Positions 44,344 through 53,792 of a DNA stretch of 64,000 nt are shown here, piece after piece. The position numbers were made by a program, and so were the translations under genes. Positions within the stretch are counted from its first letter, which is position 1. Each line of letters opens with the position of its first letter. The stretch spans positions 62,001 through 126,000 of the forward strand of contig NZ_QPJV01000005.1 of assembly GCF_003337315.1 (NCBI RefSeq), in the 5' to 3' direction. The DNA is from Vagococcus fluvialis (GTDB lineage: Bacteria; Bacillota; Bacilli; Lactobacillales; Vagococcaceae). A model generated the notes under the pieces. The model was not told where the DNA came from. It was given only the letters and a program-made list of their open reading frames with translations, and ran no database searches.

Positions 44344-44402
44344 TAAGACACCACCAATTTTTTTATTTAAATAGTGTTGCACTTGAATCTAAAAAACTTT
44401 TT

Positions 44403-44448
44403 ACGGGCAAACCCAACTACTCAGAGCAGAAAAGTTGTTATTGCACCT
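44403..44448 (-). repeat. Deletion derivative of the dispersed repeat in the valS-folC spacer
   Basis: Minus strand GGTGCAATAACAACTTTTCT and GCTCTGAGTAGTTGG match the left arm of the full copies; the inner palindrome is missing and TTTGCCCGT matches the right end. Confidence 0.6.
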
Positions 44449-44453
44449 TGATT

Positions 44454-44567
44454 GACGGGCAATAATAAGTAGCTTCTGCGGTAATTTCAGTTAACTCAAT
44501 CAATCCAAAAGACGGATTGTTTGAGTTAATTTCCAATTACTTGAAGCTGAACACTTCTTATTGCACC
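44454..44567 (-). repeat. Dispersed palindromic repeat, copy C
   Basis: Outer arms GGGCAATAA / TTATTGCACC, middle arms GTAGCTTC / GAAGCTGAACAC and GGTAATT / AATTAC, and inner palindrome TTAACTCAATC..GGATTGTTTGAGTTAA. It is in tandem with copy D. Confidence 0.8.
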
Positions 44568-44573
44568 TTTTTT

Positions 44574-44690
44574 TAACGGATAAATTTTAGCTGTTCTTTC
44601 GGCAATTTCAAAAATAATAAGCAATCTAAAAAACGCAGATTGTTTATTATTTTCTCCAATTGCTCAGAACATAGCGCTAAAATTTACACC
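44574..44690 (-). repeat. Dispersed palindromic repeat, copy D (overlaps the valS stop)
   Basis: Outer arms TAAATTTTAGC / GCGCTAAAATTTA, middle GTTCT / AGAAC and GCAATT / AATTGC, and inner AATAATAAGCAATCT / AGATTGTTTATTATT. The right end AGGTGTAA (minus strand) contains the last codon and stop of valS. Copies C and D plus the derivative fill the 44383-44683 gap. Confidence 0.8.
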
Positions 44691-47326
44691 TTTTTCAACT
44701 GATTAATTCTTTCTGTTACGGCTGTTTGTTTTTCTAAGTAATCTTTTTCTTTGGCTTTTTCGCCTTCTACTACGGCTTCTGGGGCACTTGAGACGAATCT
44801 TTCGTTAGATAATTTTTTCTGAACACGTTCTACTTCTTTGCTCCATTTATCTAATTCTTTTTCAAGACGAGCAATTTCTTCATCAATATTGATAAGATCT
44901 GCAAGTGGTAAGAAAATTTCAGCCCCTGTAATAACAGCACTCATTGATGTTTCTGGTGCATCTACTGAATCAGCTATTACTAATTCTTCTGGATTACAGA
45001 AGCGTTCAATGTATTTTGTATTTTCATTTAAGAACAAGTTTACTTTTTTATCATTTGTTTTAATCAATAATGTGATTGGTTTAGACATTGGCGTATTTAC
45101 TTCTGAACGAATATTACGCACTGAACGGATTAATTCTTGCAAGACTTCCATTCCTCTTGCTGAAGCTTCATCTGTGTATTCTGGTACCACAACTGGATAC
45201 TCAGCTGTTACTAATGAATCACCTGTATGAGGAATATTTTCCCAAATTTCTTCTGTTACAAAAGGCATAATTGGGTGTAGTAATTTCAAGATTTTATCTA
45301 GTGTGTAAGTTAAGATACTACGTGTCATATTTTTCTGAGCTTCATCTTCACCGTAAAGAATTTCTTTACTCATCTCAATGTACCAGTCACAGAAATCATC
45401 CCAGATAAAGTTGTATAACGCACGTCCCGCTTCACCAAACTCAAAACGATCGAAGAAAACTGTTACTTTTTCAATCGTTTCATTTAAGCGAGTTAAAATC
45501 CACTTATCAGCAACTGTTTTATGTCCTTCTAAGTTAATATCTTCGTAGTTAAATCCTTCTAAGTTCATGATAACAAAACGAGAAGCATTCCAAATTTTGT
45601 TAATGAAGTTCCAAGAAGCGTCCATTTTTTCATAGCTAAAACGCATATCTTGTCCTGGTGTTGAACCATTTGATAAGAACCAACGTAGAGCATCTGCTCC
45701 GTATTTTTCAATAACATCCATTGGGTCAATTCCGTTACCTAAAGATTTACTCATCTTACGTCCGTCCTCGGCACGAATTAAACCATGCATTAAAACATTT
45801 TCAAATGGACGTTGACCTGTAAATTCTAAACTTTGGAAAATCATACGACTTACCCAGAAGAAAATAATGTCATAACCAGTTACTAATGTACTTGTTGGGA
45901 AATAACGTTTAAAGTCTTCGTTTTCTTCATCTGGCCAACCCATAGTTGAAAATGGCCATAAAGCACTTGAGAACCATGTATCTAATACATCCTCATCTTG
46001 TGTCCAGTTTTCAATGTCTTCTGGTGCATTTTCACCAACATATATTTCACCTGTTTGATTGTGGTACCAAGCAGGAATTTGATGTCCCCACCATAATTGA
46101 CGTGAGATAACCCAGTCATGAACATTTTCCATCCAAGTTAAGAATGTTTGATCAAACCTTGGTGGGAAGAAGTTTACTTTGTCCTCTGTTTGTTGATTTT
46201 TAATTGCCATTTCAGCTAATGGTTTCATTTTTACAAACCACTGTGTTGAAAGTCTAGGTTCTACAACAACACCAGTTCTTTCAGAGTGACCAACGCTATG
46301 AACATGTTTTTCAATCTCTTTTAGTAAACCTAATTCTTCTAAATCTTTAATAACTGCTTTACGTGCTTCAAAACGATCCATTCCAGCATATTTACCAGCT
46401 AATTCGTTCATAGTTGCGCTTGCATCCATTACGTTAACACGTGGCAAGTTATGACGGTTACCTACCTCAAAGTCGTTAGGATCATGGGCAGGTGTTATTT
46501 TAACCACACCAGTTCCAAAGTCCATCTCAACGTACTCATCAGCAATAATTGGAATTTCCTTATTAACTAAAGGTAAAATAACTTTTTTACCAATTAAATC
46601 TTTATATCTTTCGTCTTCTGGGTGAACAGCAACTGCTGTATCTCCAAGCATCGTTTCAGGACGAGTTGTCGCAATTTCTAATTTGCCACTACCATCTGCT
46701 AATGGATAGTACATGTGGTAGAATGCGCCCTCGATATCTTTATGAATTACTTCAATATCAGATAAAGCTGTTTTTGCTTGAGGGTCCCAGTTAATAATAT
46801 ATTCTCCACGGTAAATTAAATCTTTTTCATATAATTTAACAAATACTTTTTTAACTGCATCTGAAAGACCTTGATCTAATGTGAATCTTTCACGAGAGTA
46901 ATCAACAGAAAGACCAATTTTTCCCCATTGTTCACGAATATGTCCTGCATATTCTTCTTTCCATTCGATGGTTGTTTCTAAGAATTTTTCACGACCTAAG
47001 TCATAACGAGTAATTCCTTCACTACGTAATTTTTCTTCCACTTTTGCTTGCGTGGCAATACCGGCATGGTCCATTCCTGGTACCCATAACGTATCAAAAC
47101 CTTGCATTCTCTTTTGACGAATAATCATGTCCTGTAAAGTTGTATCCCAAGCATGACCTAAGTGAAGTTTTCCTGTTACGTTTGGTGGTGGAATAACGAT
47201 TGAATAAGGTTTTGCCTCTTTGTTTCCATTTGGTTTAAATACATCTGTATCTAACCATTTCTGATAACGCCCTTCCTCAACTTGCTTCGGATCAAATTTG
47301 GGTGCTAAATTTTTTTCTTCTGTCAT
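44684..47326 (-). CDS. valS: Valyl-tRNA synthetase
   Basis: 880 residues, class I. Signatures: [15 protein letters not shown] (HIGH type), an editing domain ([15 protein letters not shown]), [28 protein letters not shown] and a C-terminal coiled-coil arm ([20 protein letters not shown]). The start is ATG 47326 ([13 protein letters not shown]), with AAGGAAAG before it; an upstream start would lie in the T-box terminator. Controlled by a T-box with a GTA specifier. Confidence 0.97.
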   Translation of the reverse strand: MTEEKNLAPKFDPKQVEEGRYQKWLDTDVFKPNGNKEAKPYSIVIPPPNVTGKLHLGHAWDTTLQDMIIRQKRMQGFDTLWVPGMDHAGIATQAKVEEKLRSEGITRYDLGREKFLETTIEWKEEYAGHIREQWGKIGLSVDYSRERFTLDQGLSDAVKKVFVKLYEKDLIYRGEYIINWDPQAKTALSDIEVIHKDIEGAFYHMYYPLADGSGKLEIATTRPETMLGDTAVAVHPEDERYKDLIGKKVILPLVNKEIPIIADEYVEMDFGTGVVKITPAHDPNDFEVGNRHNLPRVNVMDASATMNELAGKYAGMDRFEARKAVIKDLEELGLLKEIEKHVHSVGHSERTGVVVEPRLSTQWFVKMKPLAEMAIKNQQTEDKVNFFPPRFDQTFLTWMENVHDWVISRQLWWGHQIPAWYHNQTGEIYVGENAPEDIENWTQDEDVLDTWFSSALWPFSTMGWPDEENEDFKRYFPTSTLVTGYDIIFFWVSRMIFQSLEFTGQRPFENVLMHGLIRAEDGRKMSKSLGNGIDPMDVIEKYGADALRWFLSNGSTPGQDMRFSYEKMDASWNFINKIWNASRFVIMNLEGFNYEDINLEGHKTVADKWILTRLNETIEKVTVFFDRFEFGEAGRALYNFIWDDFCDWYIEMSKEILYGEDEAQKNMTRSILTYTLDKILKLLHPIMPFVTEEIWENIPHTGDSLVTAEYPVVVPEYTDEASARGMEVLQELIRSVRNIRSEVNTPMSKPITLLIKTNDKKVNLFLNENTKYIERFCNPEELVIADSVDAPETSMSAVITGAEIFLPLADLINIDEEIARLEKELDKWSKEVERVQKKLSNERFVSSAPEAVVEGEKAKEKDYLEKQTAVTERINQLKKV

Positions 47327-47360
47327 AGTATCTTTCCTTCCTACTTGTTGTTTTCGCAAT

Positions 47361-47596
47361 AAAAAAAGTCCTAAAGTATTTCTACTTTAGGACGAATATC
47401 TCGCGGTACCACCTAGATTACAGCACAATAGTACTGTCACTTAAAAGCACTTTAACGAGTGCAACTCGGAAAAAACTTTTCTGCTCCTAAGCTACCTTCA
47501 TACTGTTTTAAGGAAAATCTTTCAGCCAATGGATTTTCTCTCTTTTTGCTTCTTACCAGTATTACTCCTCTTAATCTAAGCATCATTTATTGCTTT
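47361..47596 (-). promoter_or_regulatory. T-box riboswitch of valS
   Basis: The minus strand holds the T-box motif AGGTGGTACCGCG (47414-47402), which can pair with the tRNA acceptor end. The Stem I specifier loop has TATGAAGGTAGC, with GTA (47495-47493) as the valine codon. A terminator with 11-base arms GTCCTAAAGTA / TACTTTAGGAC (47393-47368) and T7 follows. Uncharged tRNA-Val would favour read-through into valS. Confidence 0.92.
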
Positions 47597-47597
47597 C

Positions 47598-47626
47598 ATT
47601 CTACAATGAAAGAGTCAACGAGTCAA
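47598..47626 (-). promoter_or_regulatory. Promoter of the valS T-box transcript
   Basis: Minus strand TTGACT (47626-47621), 17 bases, TAGAAT (47603-47598), just after the tpx stop. Confidence 0.7.
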
Positions 47627-47628
47627 AC

Positions 47629-48120
47629 TTAAATCAAAGCTTTTGCAGCTTCTAAGGCTTTAGCGTAGTCTGGTTCTTGAGAAACTTCTGGTACGATTTC
47701 TTCATAAACAATCGTGCCTTTGCTATCCACAACAAAGATAGCTCTTGCTAAACGGTCAATAGCTGGAATTAATAAACCATAATTTTTAGCAAATTCTAAA
47801 TCAGCATCACGTAGCATAGTCATCTCTACACCTTCAGCTGCACACCAGTTACTTTGCTCTTCTTTTGTATTGTTAGAAATCGTTACAAAATTAATACCTG
47901 TTTCTGTAGCAGCTTCTTGATTAAAACGTTTCGTTTGTAAAGCACAAACACTTGTATCAATATCTGGAACCACACTAATAATTAATGGGTTGTTAATACT
48001 AGCTGATAACTCAACTAATGTGTCATTCAAATCTAATAAAGAAAAGTTTGGTGCTTTGTCACCTTTAATTGGCTGAACCCCTTCTAATTCTACTGGATTA
48101 CCTTTTAACGTTACTTGCAT
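47629..48120 (-). CDS. tpx: Thiol peroxidase (Tpx, atypical 2-Cys peroxiredoxin)
   Basis: 163 residues. The peroxidatic Cys59 is in VPDIDTSVCALQTKRFN and the resolving Cys93 in SNWCAAEGVEM, the atypical 2-Cys spacing of Tpx. It reduces peroxides with thioredoxin. It follows rex, a redox regulator, but with a hairpin and an internal promoter between them. AAAGGAGTG is its ribosome site, part of that hairpin. Confidence 0.95.
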   Translation of the reverse strand: MQVTLKGNPVELEGVQPIKGDKAPNFSLLDLNDTLVELSASINNPLIISVVPDIDTSVCALQTKRFNQEAATETGINFVTISNNTKEEQSNWCAAEGVEMTMLRDADLEFAKNYGLLIPAIDRLARAIFVVDSKGTIVYEEIVPEVSQEPDYAKALEAAKALI

Positions 48121-48188
48121 AAAAAAACACTCCTTTATCTTTTTTCTTTCTTTAGTATAGATAAAGAAAGCTTAAAAGACAAAGGAGT
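48121..48188 (-). promoter_or_regulatory. Hairpin combining rex terminator, tpx promoter and tpx ribosome site
   Basis: Arms ACTCCTTTATCTTTT (48129-48143) and AAAAGACAAAGGAGT (48174-48188), plus an inner stem CTTTCTTTA / TAAAGAAAG, are followed on the minus strand by G and T7, then the tpx ATG. The 3' arm is the tpx Shine-Dalgarno. A promoter TTGTCT-17-TATACT runs through the hairpin, with its -10 in the loop. Confidence 0.55.
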
Positions 48189-48197
48189 TGCTTGAGA

Positions 48198-48860
48198 TTA
48201 CAAAGTTTTTAAATCCGGGTTGTTATAATTTTCATCATAATAGATTAAAGTTTGTAATTCTGTTGTTAAATCGATGTACTGAACTTGAACGTTGTGGGGA
48301 ACTTTCAGGCGTTTTGGGGCAAAGTTTAGAATCGCAGTTACTCCTGCTTCTACAGCCTCATCGATTACTTGTTGAACTTTGTTACTTGGTACCGTCGTAA
48401 TAACTGTTGTAATACCTTCTTTTTTTATTACTTCTTTAATCTCAGAGATATCGTTAACTTTGATATCATTAACTTTAGTGCCAATAACTTCGGGATTAGA
48501 ATCAAATGCCGCAACAATATTTAGATTTGCATTTCTTCTAAAGTTATTATTCACTAAGGCTTTTCCTAGATTTCCGACACCGATTAATGCAATTCGCTTT
48601 TCAATTTCAGTATTTAAAATATTACTGAATACTTCGATTAAATAGGGAACATCGTATCCGTATCCACTACGGCCTAACTCACCAAAATGTGAAAAATCAC
48701 GACGGATTGTCGCAGAAGGAATTTGAATCATTTGACTAAATTCATTAGATTTAATTCGTTTTACTCCACTTTGGTCAAGAGTTTTTAGGTAGCGAAAATA
48801 CAATGGAATACGTTTAGCTGTTGCTTTAGGGATTTCTTGATTTTTTTTTAGATTTTCCAT
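48198..48860 (-). CDS. rex: Redox-sensing transcriptional repressor Rex
   Basis: 220 residues: a winged helix (PKATAKRIPLYFRYLKTL, RIKSNEFSQMIQIPSATIRRDFSHFGELGRSGYGYDV), a Rossmann fold with GVGNLGKAL and a C-terminal swap helix. Rex senses NADH/NAD+ and represses fermentation and respiration genes when NADH is low. A Rex-type palindrome lies just downstream of its own -10, implying autorepression. Confidence 0.96.
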   Translation of the reverse strand: MENLKKNQEIPKATAKRIPLYFRYLKTLDQSGVKRIKSNEFSQMIQIPSATIRRDFSHFGELGRSGYGYDVPYLIEVFSNILNTEIEKRIALIGVGNLGKALVNNNFRRNANLNIVAAFDSNPEVIGTKVNDIKVNDISEIKEVIKKEGITTVITTVPSNKVQQVIDEAVEAGVTAILNFAPKRLKVPHNVQVQYIDLTTELQTLIYYDENYNNPDLKTL

Positions 48861-48878
48861 GTAAACACCTCTTCAAAA

Positions 48879-48896
48879 TTGTGACAACTTTCACAT
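48879..48896 (-). promoter_or_regulatory. Rex operator upstream of rex
   Basis: TTGTGACAACTTTCACAT fits the Rex pattern TTGTGA-N6-TCACAA with one mismatch at the end. It starts three bases after the -10, in the transcribed leader. Confidence 0.7.
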
Positions 48897-48898
48897 TC

Positions 48899-48927
48899 AG
48901 TGTATCACGTAAAAAAAATCTTTTCAA
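48899..48927 (-). promoter_or_regulatory. Promoter of rex
   Basis: Minus strand TTGAAA (48927-48922), 17-base spacer, TACACT (48904-48899), directly next to the Rex operator. Confidence 0.65.
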
Positions 48928-49051
48928 TGAATTTGTGAAAATATTATAAAAAAGAATTGTGTTCTTTGTTAATTCTCATAAAACTAAGCCTAATAAAAGT
49001 GTATTTCCTCTCAAGGTTACTAAAATTTAAAAACAATCTCGTGTTTTTTTC

Positions 49052-49100
49052 AAAAAATAAAAAAGCTGTGACAGAAGTTAATACTCCTGGCACAACCTTT
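49052..49100 (-). terminator. Terminator after thiI and repeat copy E
   Basis: AAGCTGTG (49063-49070) pairs with CACAACCTT (49091-49099) with one mismatch and a bulge; the loop has further pairing, and TTTTATTTTTTG follows on the minus strand. It accounts, with copy E and the rex promoter, for the 48861-49225 gap. Confidence 0.65.
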
Positions 49101-49105
49101 TTTAT

Positions 49106-49221
49106 AGACGGTATCTTAAAAGCAGCTTCTTCGGATATAAGCTATAATTCATAAAAAATGACAAATCATTTTTTATGCTTCCATTCTTATTTATTGAAGC
49201 TGAGCGCTTTTGGTACAACCT
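49106..49221 (-). repeat. Dispersed palindromic repeat, copy E (diverged)
   Basis: Outer arms GACGGTATCTTAAAAGC / GCGCTTTTGGTACAACC, middle GCTTC / GAAGC, and inner CATAAAAAATG / CATTTTTTATG. It keeps the architecture but is the most diverged copy. It lies 4 bp after the thiI stop, before the terminator. Confidence 0.7.
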
Positions 49222-49225
49222 TTTT

Positions 49226-50443
49226 CTAAAATAAATCGTCCATTTCTTTTGTTGATGCATTTAAAAAGTCATCGCTTGATTTAATTTCTTCAACAACTAA
49301 ACCAGCCATTGCTCTTTCAATCATTCCCTCAACATCTAATCTAGATTCATATTGCAGTACTTTTTCTAATTTTGGACGTGTTTTTGGCTCTGGTGGCGCA
49401 AAAATTGTACAACAGTCTTCAAAAGGTTGGATAGCTAACTCAAATGTATCAATGGTTTCAGCAATTTCAATAATTTCATTTTTATCCATTGTTACAACTG
49501 GTCTAATAATTGGTGTTGTTGTTACTTCATTGATCGCAACCATACTATGCATGGTTTGAGAAGCTACTTGTCCTAAAGATTCTCCGTTAATAATTGCTAA
49601 AGCATAACGTTTTTCTCTAATTAAATCTGTTAATCTAAGCATAAAACGTCTTGTAATAGTCATCCAGTAACCTGAAGGAACTGATGCTTTAATTTCTTCT
49701 TGAATCTCAGTAAACGGTACTGTGATAAATTTAATACTACCTACATAAGGTGTTAATTTAACTGTTAAGTCTTTTGCTTTGTGTAACGCTTTTTCACTTG
49801 TATAAGGTGGGCTAAAGAAATGAACAGCCTCAATTTCAAGTCCACGTTTCATCGCTAGATAGCCTGCTACTGGTGAATCAATACCACCTGATAACATTAA
49901 CATTCCCTTACCACTTGAACCAACAGGAAGCCCTCCTGGTCCTTGTAATGTAAGACAAGAAAGATATGCTGCTTCACGTCTCACTTCTACGTCTACACGA
50001 ATATCAGGTTTAATCATTTTAACTTCAATTCCTGGAATGCCGTGATAAATGGCAGCTCCGACTTCTCTGTTCATGTCATTACTGTCCCAAACAAATTGTT
50101 TATCTGAACGACGACTTTGAACTTTAAAGGTTTGCCCCTTTTCCCAAATCTCTTTAACCATCTCTACAGCTGTTTCGCAGATAACATCTGTATCTTTTTC
50201 AATTTTAATAACTGGTGAAAAACTTTGAATACCAAAAATAGATGATAAATGAGACATCACTTTCTCACTATCTGCTCCATTCAATTCTAAGTGCATTCTA
50301 TCACGGTCTGAATGAATTTTTACTTCTTCAAACTCATGTAAACTTTTTTTAACGTTATGAGCCAATTGACTAATAAAAATTCGTCTGTTTCTTCCTTTTG
50401 TTGATAATTCACCGTAGCGAACCATTATTTCTGTATAATTCAT
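49226..50443 (-). CDS. thiI: tRNA 4-thiouridine synthetase ThiI
   Basis: 405 residues: an N-terminal ferredoxin-like/THUMP part ([16 protein letters not shown]), and a PP-loop adenylation domain ([20 protein letters not shown]). There is no C-terminal rhodanese domain, as in many Firmicutes. It makes s4U8 in tRNA using sulfur from the cysteine desulfurase encoded 12 bp upstream. A Cys pair (EDCCTIF) is present near residue 344. Confidence 0.95.
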   Translation of the reverse strand: MNYTEIMVRYGELSTKGRNRRIFISQLAHNVKKSLHEFEEVKIHSDRDRMHLELNGADSEKVMSHLSSIFGIQSFSPVIKIEKDTDVICETAVEMVKEIWEKGQTFKVQSRRSDKQFVWDSNDMNREVGAAIYHGIPGIEVKMIKPDIRVDVEVRREAAYLSCLTLQGPGGLPVGSSGKGMLMLSGGIDSPVAGYLAMKRGLEIEAVHFFSPPYTSEKALHKAKDLTVKLTPYVGSIKFITVPFTEIQEEIKASVPSGYWMTITRRFMLRLTDLIREKRYALAIINGESLGQVASQTMHSMVAINEVTTTPIIRPVVTMDKNEIIEIAETIDTFELAIQPFEDCCTIFAPPEPKTRPKLEKVLQYESRLDVEGMIERAMAGLVVEEIKSSDDFLNASTKEMDDLF

Positions 50444-50455
50444 GGTTTCTCCTTC

Positions 50456-51607
50456 TTATCCGTTGATTTTCTCGAATTTATCATAAAGTTGTTTAAAGAT
50501 AATCAAAAATTGCTCAGCTTCAGCTAAGGTATTTTTTTCATCTAAACTCACTCTAATAGCTGTTTCAGCTAATTTACTTGAAACACCCATTGAATGAAGA
50601 GTACTACTTGTCATTTTTTTCTTACTTGAGCAGGCACTTGTTGTTGAAACAAAGATTTCCTTATCCTCTAAAGCATGAACTAAAACTTCTCCTCTGATGT
50701 CTTTAATACCAAAACATAAAATGTGAGGCGCTTTAATCTCTTCATCTGTTGGAGAGAAAATGGTTACTTTTTCAAATTTGCTTAAGTTTTCCTCTAAGTA
50801 ATTTCTGACTCTTCTAATGTAGTTTTCTTTTAACTCACGGTCTTCAAATAATAATCTAGTCGCACGAGCCATACTCACAATTCCTGGTGTATTTTCAGTT
50901 GTGCTACGCTTATTATTTTCTTGTCCACCACCTGTTAAAAGAGGCGCTAATTTATTGCCTTTTTTCCAGTAAAGCATCCCAACACCCCGCGGCCCGTGAA
51001 ACTTGTGAGCTGAAAAACTAGCAAAATCCACACGATCTGTTAACCAATCTTCAGTTGGTATTTTCCCAACTGCTTGAACAGCATCTACATGATAATGAAT
51101 AGATGGGTACTTTTCTAAAATAGAACTGATTGCTTTAATTGGCTCTACTACTCCAACTTCACTATTAATTACGACAGTTGAAACTAAAATGGTTTGATCT
51201 GTAATTAATTTTTCTAAAGCATCTACATCTATCACACCATTTTTTAAAACAGGTGCAAATGAGACATCAAAACCTAATTGTTCTAATTGTTTAGCAGATT
51301 CACTAATAGAAGGGTGTTCTACTGACGAGACAATAATATGATTACCAAAGGCTCTTTTTTCAATAGCTGTTCCCTTTAAAACCCAGTTATTACTTTCTGT
51401 TCCACCACTTGTAAAATAAAGCTCATCTTTTGAAACACCTAGCACATCACTAATTTGTCCACGTGCTTTATCAAGTAAAGTAGCCCCCTGTTCACCTAGT
51501 CGATGTAAACTTGAAGGGTTACCAATAAATCTTTCACTAGTACGTTTGTATGTTTCTAAGACGCTTTTATCCATTGCCGTTGTTGCACTGTTATCAAAAT
51601 ATATCAT
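50456..51607 (-). CDS. Cysteine desulfurase (NifS/IscS family), ThiI partner
   Basis: 383 residues, PLP-dependent. MIYFDNSATTAMD start, PLP lysine in FSAHKFHGPRGVG, HVDAVQAVG, and catalytic Cys in TTSACSSKKK. Its gene precedes thiI by 12 bp, as nifZ-thiI in Bacillus, so it most likely supplies persulfide sulfur for tRNA thiolation. Synteny with ezrA upstream also matches Bacillus. Confidence 0.94.
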   Translation of the reverse strand: MIYFDNSATTAMDKSVLETYKRTSERFIGNPSSLHRLGEQGATLLDKARGQISDVLGVSKDELYFTSGGTESNNWVLKGTAIEKRAFGNHIIVSSVEHPSISESAKQLEQLGFDVSFAPVLKNGVIDVDALEKLITDQTILVSTVVINSEVGVVEPIKAISSILEKYPSIHYHVDAVQAVGKIPTEDWLTDRVDFASFSAHKFHGPRGVGMLYWKKGNKLAPLLTGGGQENNKRSTTENTPGIVSMARATRLLFEDRELKENYIRRVRNYLEENLSKFEKVTIFSPTDEEIKAPHILCFGIKDIRGEVLVHALEDKEIFVSTTSACSSKKKMTSSTLHSMGVSSKLAETAIRVSLDEKNTLAEAEQFLIIFKQLYDKFEKING

Positions 51608-51686
51608 TACACGTCACTCTTTTCTAAAAATTCATGTTAATTATAACGTCAAAGGGCGCAACCTTCAACTTAAGAGTTTAACAAAT

Positions 51687-51724
51687 AAAAAAGAGTGACA
51701 CACGAATGGGGTCACTCTCTTTTA
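51687..51724 (-). terminator. Terminator of ezrA
   Basis: AAAAGAGTGAC pairs with GTCACTCTCTTTT (one bulge) around ACACGAATGGG; T residues follow on the minus strand. Confidence 0.8.
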
Positions 51725-51738
51725 AGATTTAGATAAAT

Positions 51739-53463
51739 CTAAATCATATTATCTTTATTAGCAAAATAATAGTTTCTAATGCGCTCAGTTACTCCCGGTT
51801 CAATGCGTTCAATACCAGCGCTGATGGTATCTAGTGCATCTTCGTATAAATACTCTCTTGAGAATAAGCTTAAGCTTCGATCAATCGCGTTTTTAATTTC
51901 TGGATGAGAGAAGCGATAACGGTTAGCATGTTGAATCATTTGCTCTGTAAGAGCTGCACTATCAATCAAGTTGTTAGTTTTCTCTTTAAGTGTTGAGATA
52001 TCCTCTTCACATAGACTAACTAAACGATCGATATGATTCATATCTATTCTAATCTTATTAAGCTCACGGCTTAATTCTTCAACTCTTTCACCAGCTACAT
52101 AGAAGAACTCTAAGTAACTGCTTGGGATTCCAGGTAAACGTTGCTTCTCTACATGACGTTTCAATGTACGCAACTCTAATTCATAATCATCGATCTTCTT
52201 AATAGCATCTCGCTCTCTAGGCGCGAAGTCCTTGATAGCTTGACCTGTTTCAATTTGGTCTTCTTCGATATCTTTTAATTGATCTAGACTCTCGCGATAA
52301 AAGGCAGCAACTTGTGAAAAGATTGCGTCTTTGTTTTTAAGTTTTTCTTCAATGGCATCAAACTCTTTACGCATCTCTTGCATTTGTGCTTGGAAGCCTC
52401 GAACTTTACCTAATTCATTGTTATTTAAAACATAACTTTGAGAAACATGATCTAATTCAATCAGTAGTAAGTGATTGTTTTTGTCAGCATGTTCTAAGAA
52501 ATTAACAACAGTTGTTTTGTTGTCATTTACATAATGGCGAGCATTAATTTCTTTTTCCATGATATCGTAAAGTTGATCGATTTCTTTTGCGATTTCACCA
52601 TTTAGCTTGTCCACATTTTCAACTTCTAATTTTTCTAAGTTCATTAGAGTTGAGCGAACTTTACCTTCAAGTTTTTCAACATTAGTTTGTACCACATCAT
52701 TTTCAAAGACATAATGATCTTTGATTAATGAGGCATAACCTTCTTTGATTTCCTTAAGCTGTTTCGGAAATACTTTGTCTAAAACTTCAAACAATGGTGG
52801 TATTTGATCAATAACTTTTTGAATCTCGTATGTTCTTTTTTCTGCTTTTTCTAATACTGAGCGAGCTTCCATTGGGTCACCTGCTGTATTAAGCGCAACA
52901 AATTGTGTAAAATCACGTTCAACATTTTGAATTTGTTTTTCTAATTCTTTATAAGAAACGCCATACTTATCTGGATCAGAAGTAACAGACTCGCTAATTG
53001 CTTCGTAAGCATCTAAAGCTTGTTGTACAGCTTCAGAGTTTCTTACTTCGCTTTCTTTTAAATCATTTAAACCTTGGCGAATTTCTTCAACCTCAGCTTC
53101 CATGTTTTTAAGCGTGCCTTCTGCTTCTTCAATCGCTTCTTTAACTTTGATAAAACGGAATGTTTCATTTAAATTTTCAATTTCAAAAATGAGGCTTTCT
53201 AATTCTGCAAAAGATATGGTAGAAATGTCGATCCATTTTTGGTTCCATTCTCTAAAGGTGTTCTGACTTTGACCTACTAAATGCATTTTTTTGACGTCAT
53301 CAACTTCTTCTAAAACTGGTAAATCGAACAATGCGATTTTGCTCTTTTCAAGCTCCTCCAGTCGGTCTTGATTTTTTCGTCTCATAAAAAAGGCTACTAA
53401 ATATAAAGCAGCAGCTAAGATTATTACAAACAGTAATAGCCATAACCAAATTTTAGTATTCAT
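51739..53463 (-). CDS. ezrA: Septation ring regulator EzrA
   Basis: 574 residues: one N-terminal membrane helix (about 4-26) and a long helical, spectrin-like cytoplasmic region. Near-family signatures are RRKNQDRLEELEKSK after the helix and RYRFSHPEIKNAIDRSLSLFSREYLYEDALDTI near the end. EzrA restrains FtsZ ring assembly and links division to wall synthesis. GGAGGAAATTTC precedes the ATG. Confidence 0.95.
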   Translation of the reverse strand: MNTKIWLWLLLFVIILAAALYLVAFFMRRKNQDRLEELEKSKIALFDLPVLEEVDDVKKMHLVGQSQNTFREWNQKWIDISTISFAELESLIFEIENLNETFRFIKVKEAIEEAEGTLKNMEAEVEEIRQGLNDLKESEVRNSEAVQQALDAYEAISESVTSDPDKYGVSYKELEKQIQNVERDFTQFVALNTAGDPMEARSVLEKAEKRTYEIQKVIDQIPPLFEVLDKVFPKQLKEIKEGYASLIKDHYVFENDVVQTNVEKLEGKVRSTLMNLEKLEVENVDKLNGEIAKEIDQLYDIMEKEINARHYVNDNKTTVVNFLEHADKNNHLLLIELDHVSQSYVLNNNELGKVRGFQAQMQEMRKEFDAIEEKLKNKDAIFSQVAAFYRESLDQLKDIEEDQIETGQAIKDFAPRERDAIKKIDDYELELRTLKRHVEKQRLPGIPSSYLEFFYVAGERVEELSRELNKIRIDMNHIDRLVSLCEEDISTLKEKTNNLIDSAALTEQMIQHANRYRFSHPEIKNAIDRSLSLFSREYLYEDALDTISAGIERIEPGVTERIRNYYFANKDNMI

Positions 53464-53611
53464 GAAATTTCCTCCATATTAAGTGTTAGTCACCACTACC
53501 CCTTCAAATCACCAGAAAAAAACAGCTTTCAGATCTTTCCTTATGTGGACGTCTTAGAGCCTGTCTTACTTTGCAATCAATCGTATATTAGAAAATTTAC
53601 ATCTAAGAAAG

Positions 53612-53620
53612 ATTATAACA
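53612..53620 (-). promoter_or_regulatory. Extended -10 promoter of ezrA with long leader
   Basis: Minus strand TGTTATAAT, about 150 bases before ezrA. The leader has a weak hairpin followed by T7 (53516-53575) that could be an attenuator, but the pairing is poor. Apart from this and the start region of the aspartate kinase gene, I see nothing in the 53464-53792 gap; no lysine riboswitch pattern is visible. Confidence 0.4.
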
Positions 53621-53792
53621 CATTCACTTACTTGTATCACTAATAAAATTTTAAAATACTTCATTTTTTACACTAAAAGAGAAATTTAAGAAAATTTCCA
53701 AAAAATATTTTTATTAATCAATTTTTAATATTGCATTTTTTTTATGACTTATGTAATGTATAACTTAATATCTTTTATTAGGGGGTTTTTAA

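Noticed and set aside
53516-53575. Attenuator in the ezrA leader
   Set aside because: A T7 run is present, but the possible stem is short and mismatched; not enough to call.
53464-53792. Lysine riboswitch or T-box upstream of the aspartate kinase gene
   Set aside because: No conserved L-box or T-box core and no terminator ahead of the ATG were seen on the plus strand.
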